In this document: one piece after another, positions 60,709-64,000 of the stretch
How the letters are laid out: every line of letters begins with the position of its first letter
Numbering within the stretch: position 1 is the first letter of the stretch
Origin: CAVTBT01 sp963733065
GTDB taxonomy: Bacteria > Actinomycetota > Thermoleophilia > Gaiellales > Gaiellaceae
Reading direction: 5' to 3'
Assembly (NCBI GenBank): GCA_963733065.1
Contig: CAVTBT010000002.1
Coordinates: 252,613 to 316,612 of the forward strand
Length of the DNA: 64,000 nt
Program-made: the position numbers and the translations under genes
The notes under the pieces: model-generated
The model's input: the letters and a program-made list of their open reading frames with translations, nothing else
What the model was told of the DNA's origin: nothing
The model's database searches: none

Positions 60709-61709
60709 CGGACCAGCCGCCTCTGCAGCAGCGAGTTCGAGGTGACTGCGAGAACGAGAATCGTGCCCTGCAGGAAGATGCTCCAGAACGACTCGAGGCC
60801 GAGCGCGAACACGAGATCCGGGATCATGAGGAAGGTGATCGCCCCGACCAGGGCGCTTGCGATCGATCCCTTGCCGCCGAAGATACTCGTCCCGCCGAGG
60901 ACGACCGCGGCGACGGACCAGAGGATGAACTGGTTGCCCGACGTCGGCGAGCCTTGCGCATTGGTTCCGGTCAGCCAGATGCCTGCGAGTGCAGCAAGGC
61001 CACCCGAGATGGCGTAGACCTGAACCTTCCGGGCGACGAGCGGCACACCGCTCAGCCTCGCTCGGGCTTCGTCGCTGCCGATGGCGAGCACGTCGACCAT
61101 GAAACGAGTGCGACGCAGCCAGATCCAGAGTGCAAACAGCAGCGCGATCAGCCAGACGGACTTGGGAATGCCGCCGACGGCACCGAACACGCCGTCGACG
61201 AGCGTGGACGACGGCACCCCTCCCTCGATCGGCATGACCGCGAAGGCGACCCCTCCCCAGATCAGCCAGGTCGCGAGCGTGACGATGAACGGCTGCATCG
61301 ACGTCACGGCGATCAGGAGGCCGTTGAGGCTGCCGATCGCAACCCCGATGGCCACCACGGCCAGCAGCTCGAGCCAGAACATCCCGGAGGTGGAGTTCAG
61401 GTGCGTCGCGAGGAGCGCCGTGGTCAGGCTGATGACGCCGCCGATCGACAGGTCGATTCCGCGAGTGAAGATCGCCAACGACTGTCCGAATGCGACGAGC
61501 GCGAGCGGCACGACGAGGCCGAAGCGGATGTCGATTGCTCCCTGCCCGTTGATCAGCCGCGGTTCGAGCAGGTAGATGGCCACCGCCAGGATCAGCACGT
61601 AGACGTACGGCATCAAGGATGGGATGTCGACCTTCCCCCACAGCGACGCGGCTCTCCCCAGTGCCGGCGGTTGCGGCGTCGCCTCCACCGCTGCGCGAAG
61701 CTCGGTCAC
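60705..61709 (-). CDS. Sugar ABC transporter permease (RbsC-like), first
   Basis: The 334-residue protein resembles CUT2 permeases: AFGQSLAIFTRGIDLSIGGVIS, the conserved cytoplasmic GSDEARARLSGVPLVARKV loop and LGGTSIFGGKGSIASALVGA. GTG 61709 overlaps the ATPase stop (GTGA); the first ~30 residues (TELRAAVEATPQPPALGR) are cytoplasmic. It overlaps the second permease gene by four bases. Confidence 0.9.
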   Translation of the reverse strand: MTELRAAVEATPQPPALGRAASLWGKVDIPSLMPYVYVLILAVAIYLLEPRLINGQGAIDIRFGLVVPLALVAFGQSLAIFTRGIDLSIGGVISLTTALLATHLNSTSGMFWLELLAVVAIGVAIGSLNGLLIAVTSMQPFIVTLATWLIWGGVAFAVMPIEGGVPSSTLVDGVFGAVGGIPKSVWLIALLFALWIWLRRTRFMVDVLAIGSDEARARLSGVPLVARKVQVYAISGGLAALAGIWLTGTNAQGSPTSGNQFILWSVAAVVLGGTSIFGGKGSIASALVGAITFLMIPDLVFALGLESFWSIFLQGTILVLAVTSNSLLQRRLVR

Positions 61710-63305
61710 GCGACGGCCCTCGCTCCGCCACCGACACTGGCGGCGATGATCCGCTCTTCGGTGAGCTCCTCGCCGGCAAGCTCTGCTCGGAGCCTGCCGT
61801 CGTGGATCACGAGTACTCGATCGGAAAGGTTCGCCAGTTCGGCGGCGTCTGTCGAGTAGAAGAGGATTGCGGCACCACGCGCACACTCCTCGCGCATGAG
61901 GCCGTAGATCTCGGTCTTGGTGCCGACGTCGACGCCCCTCGTCGCGTCGAACATCAACAGCAGCCGGGGTGCCCGCGAGATCACGCGTCCAAGCAGCACC
62001 TTCTGCTGGTTGCCGCCCGAGAGTGCGCTCACCTCCTGTCGGGCGCTGCGCATCGTGACCTGCATGGACGAGATCACGCGGTCGACCAGGGAGCTTTCGC
62101 GACTCGTCCTGATGAGGCCGGCGGTGGAGATGCGGTCGAGGTTGCCGAGCGCGATGTTGTCGCGGATGCTGAGCGACAGGCAGAGGCCTTCGGTTGACCT
62201 GTCCTCGGGGATCAGCGCGATCCGCGCCCGGAGTGCGTCAACGGGGTCGCGGAGCTTGAGCTTCTTGCCGTCGAGTCGTATCTCACCGCTCGAGCTTCGC
62301 GCGCCGAAGAGGGCGAGGAAGAGATCGGCCTGTCCTTGCCCCTGGAGTCCGCCGACGCCCACGATCTCGCGCTCGCGTATCTCGAAGCTCACGTCGCTCA
62401 ACCCAGGCGGCGAGGCGAGGTCGACGACGCTGCAGACGACGTTGCGCTCCTCGGACGTCTGCTCCGGCTTGGCCGGGTAGAAGCGCTCGACCTTCCGGCC
62501 CAGCATCAATTCGACGAGCAAGTCCTCGGGCATGTCGCCGATCGCGCCGCTGCCGACGTCGACGCCGCCACGGAACACCGTCACGTGGTCGGCGAACGAC
62601 TGGATCTCTTCCAGCCTGTGGGAGATGAAGACGACGATTCGCCCGCTTGCCCACGAGTTCGCGCACATGACCGAGCAGCCATTGCACGTGATCGGGGGTC
62701 AGAGCCGACGTTGGCTCGTCGAGCATCAGTACCTGCGGGTCGCGGAGCAGGCCTTTGGCGATTTCGACCAGTTGCCGGTCGGCAAGGTCGAGCGAGCGAA
62801 CCGTGCGGGCAGGGTTGATCGACTCCAGCCCGAGCGTCGCGAGCGTCTCGGTCGCGGCGCGCCGCAACGCGCGCGCGCCGATTCGTCCCGCGCGTACTTG
62901 AGGCTCGATTCCGTAGAAGAGATTGGTCGCGACGGTGTGGTCGGGTATCAGACTCAGTTCCTGGAAGACGGTCACGATCCCCGCACGTCGCGCGTCGCCG
63001 GGCGACTTGATCGTCAGAAGTTCGCCGTCGAGGCTGATGCTGCCCGAGTCGGGTCGCGCGGCTCCGGCGAGCACCTTGACGAGCGTGCTCTTGCCGGCGC
63101 CGTTCTCCCCGATCAGGGCATGCACCTCGCCCCGACGGCACGTCAGGCTGGCGCCCCGGAGGGCCTGGACGCCGCCGAACGACTTGTGGACCCCAGCGAG
63201 ACTGAGCATCCCATGTGCCGGGGCGTGCGGAGCTCCCTCCGAGAGGGCCTGTTCGCGGCCCGTCTCGGAGGAAGCTCCATCCGGATTGTGAGGCGAGTCC
63301 CCCAT
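61706..63305 (-). pseudogene. Sugar ABC transporter ATP-binding protein (RbsA-like), one frameshift
   Basis: ATG 63305 begins a short tail, then the first nucleotide-binding domain: Walker A GENGAGKST, Q-loop FQELSLIP, signature degenerated to LDLADRQLVEIAK and Walker B LMLDEPTSAL. At about 62645 one extra G in the GCGGGCG stretch shifts the frame. The rest (RIVVFISHRLEEIQSFADHV, second domain with GLQGQGQADLF in place of a standard P-loop, LSGGNQQKVLLGR and FDATRGVDVGTKTEIY) is intact to 61706. CUT2 ATPases normally have an impaired second P-loop. With the shift corrected the protein is about 530 residues, the normal length. Confidence 0.82.
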
Positions 63306-63321
63306 GCGCCTCAATGTCGCG

Positions 63322-64000
63322 TTACTTCCCGGCCGCCTGCTTCGGCGTGATCTTGTACTGCGGCAGCGTGTAGGGCAGGGCGAGGCCTGCAGGAAGGCTC
63401 GGGAAGAAGTTCTTCCCCTGCTTCATGACCTCGACGTTGACGCCTGCACCCTTGAGGTTGACGCCCGGGCTCTTCGTGATGAAGAGCGTCATCGGCACGG
63501 GCACCCACTTGTTCTTCGGCGGCGTCGGACGACCCTCGAGCTTGTCGAGCGCCACCTTCATCGCGATCTGCATGACGACTGGAGAGCCGCTCAGAACGGC
63601 ACACTTCCGGCCGCTCTTCGAGCAGGCGGTGAGCTCGCCGTTGTAGCCGTAGCACGTCGCGGGCACGTCGCCCTTTCCGGCAGCCTTGAAGGCGTTGAAC
63701 ACCGGCGTGCAGTAGCCCTGCGTCATCACGCCCTGGACGTCCGGATTCCCCACGAGCAGGTTGGCGATGCCGGACTGCTCGGGTCCTGGTGCGTACTGAC
63801 CGTCAAATCGACCGACGACCTTGACATTTGGCGCGGCCAGCTTGAGGCCGGCGAGGAAGCCGTTCTCGATGTCCTTCGAGATACCGAGGCCAGGAATGCC
63901 ACGGTCGACGAAGACGTTGCCTTTGCGCCCGAGCACCTGGCCCATCCAGCGACCGACGGCCTTCATGCCACCGTAGAAGTCCTGGTTGGCGTTCCATGCG
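63322..64000 (-). CDS. Sugar ABC transporter substrate-binding protein, C-terminal part (5' end outside window)
   Basis: The frame is open to the end of the window; 225 residues are visible. The periplasmic-binding-protein type 1 fold is seen in FYGGMKAVGRWMGQVLGRKG, IENGFLAGLKLAAPNVKVVG, NLLVGNPDVQGVMTQGYCTP and VMQIAMKVALDKLEGRP, ending in ALPYTLPQYKITPKQAAGK. It precedes the ATPase and two permeases on the minus strand, completing a CUT2-type importer that feeds the catabolic operon. Confidence 0.87.
   Translation of the reverse strand, partial: AWNANQDFYGGMKAVGRWMGQVLGRKGNVFVDRGIPGLGISKDIENGFLAGLKLAAPNVKVVGRFDGQYAPGPEQSGIANLLVGNPDVQGVMTQGYCTPVFNAFKAAGKGDVPATCYGYNGELTACSKSGRKCAVLSGSPVVMQIAMKVALDKLEGRPTPPKNKWVPVPMTLFITKSPGVNLKGAGVNVEVMKQGKNFFPSLPAGLALPYTLPQYKITPKQAAGK

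Noticed and set aside
1..64000. CRISPR arrays, tRNA or rRNA genes, integrase or transposase genes
   Set aside because: No regularly spaced repeats, no tRNA T-loop signatures and no recombinase motifs were found on reading both strands; only palindromic non-coding elements hint at mobility.

Overview
The window is GC-rich, densely packed bacterial DNA. Genes overlap by 1-4 bases in ATGA/GTGA/TGATG junctions, GTG and TTG starts are common, and several genes look leaderless. The conserved block dnaX-ebfC-recR with lysC-asd nearby, an F420-type LLM oxidoreductase, an Asp23/Gls24 protein and a succinate dehydrogenase with an HdrB-like CCG subunit together suggest a high-GC actinobacterium, perhaps of the class Thermoleophilia. 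The lineage is inference; no rRNA or tRNA gene was seen.

Layout. 0-3 kb: end of a succinate dehydrogenase/fumarate reductase operon (A partial, B, CCG subunit). 3-6.3 kb: two metallophosphoesterases, Gls24, an acetyltransferase and two tiny coiled-coil ORFs, with two long imperfect palindromes whose arms begin at stop codons. 6.3-12 kb (minus strand): asd, lysC, recR, ebfC, dnaX and the SRP RNA, plus a frameshifted ERCC4/HhH nuclease. 12-20 kb: DUF1385 protein, P1 peptidase, a Tm-1-like/PEP-hydrolase-family/cupin operon, molybdate transport modABC and a Tat-exported ferritin-like protein. 20-28.7 kb: PadR-TrmO fusion, TPR-LuxR regulator, an alpha/beta hydrolase lacking its triad, a flavin oxidase, RtcB, an AMIN-like protein and an ArsR-SRPBCC pair with a clear operator. 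28.8-40 kb: a sugar ABC transporter with a decayed ATPase abutting two hydantoinase/oxoprolinase gene pairs, one pair partly and one gene heavily decayed, then an esterase. 40-44 kb: LLM oxidoreductase, isochorismatase-like hydrolase and small or secreted unknowns.

44.4-64 kb is the most coherent accessory region. An enolase paralogue and an APH-type kinase diverge from a LacI-led plus-strand operon (enolase-superfamily enzyme, acetoacetate decarboxylase family, D-2-hydroxyacid dehydrogenase, SDR, epimerase). A perfect LacI-type operator lies between them. This operon converges on a long minus-strand operon encoding a CUT2-type sugar importer, an atypical SDR, a DUF4432 sugar-epimerase-like protein, a dedicated 2-oxoacid dehydrogenase E2-E1alpha-E1beta without E3, a phytanoyl-CoA dioxygenase-family protein and a second enolase-superfamily enzyme. 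I infer one catabolic island for an unusual sugar or sugar acid: import, mutarotation, oxidation, dehydration to a 2-oxo acid, then oxidative decarboxylation to an acyl-CoA. No matching pathway is known to me.

Many genes carry single-base frameshifts (ERCC4, alpha/beta hydrolase, RbsC-like permease, hyuA/hyuB, E1alpha, DUF4432, ABC ATPase). Some sit at short G runs and may be sequencing errors. The 31-37 kb decay is too extensive for that explanation alone.
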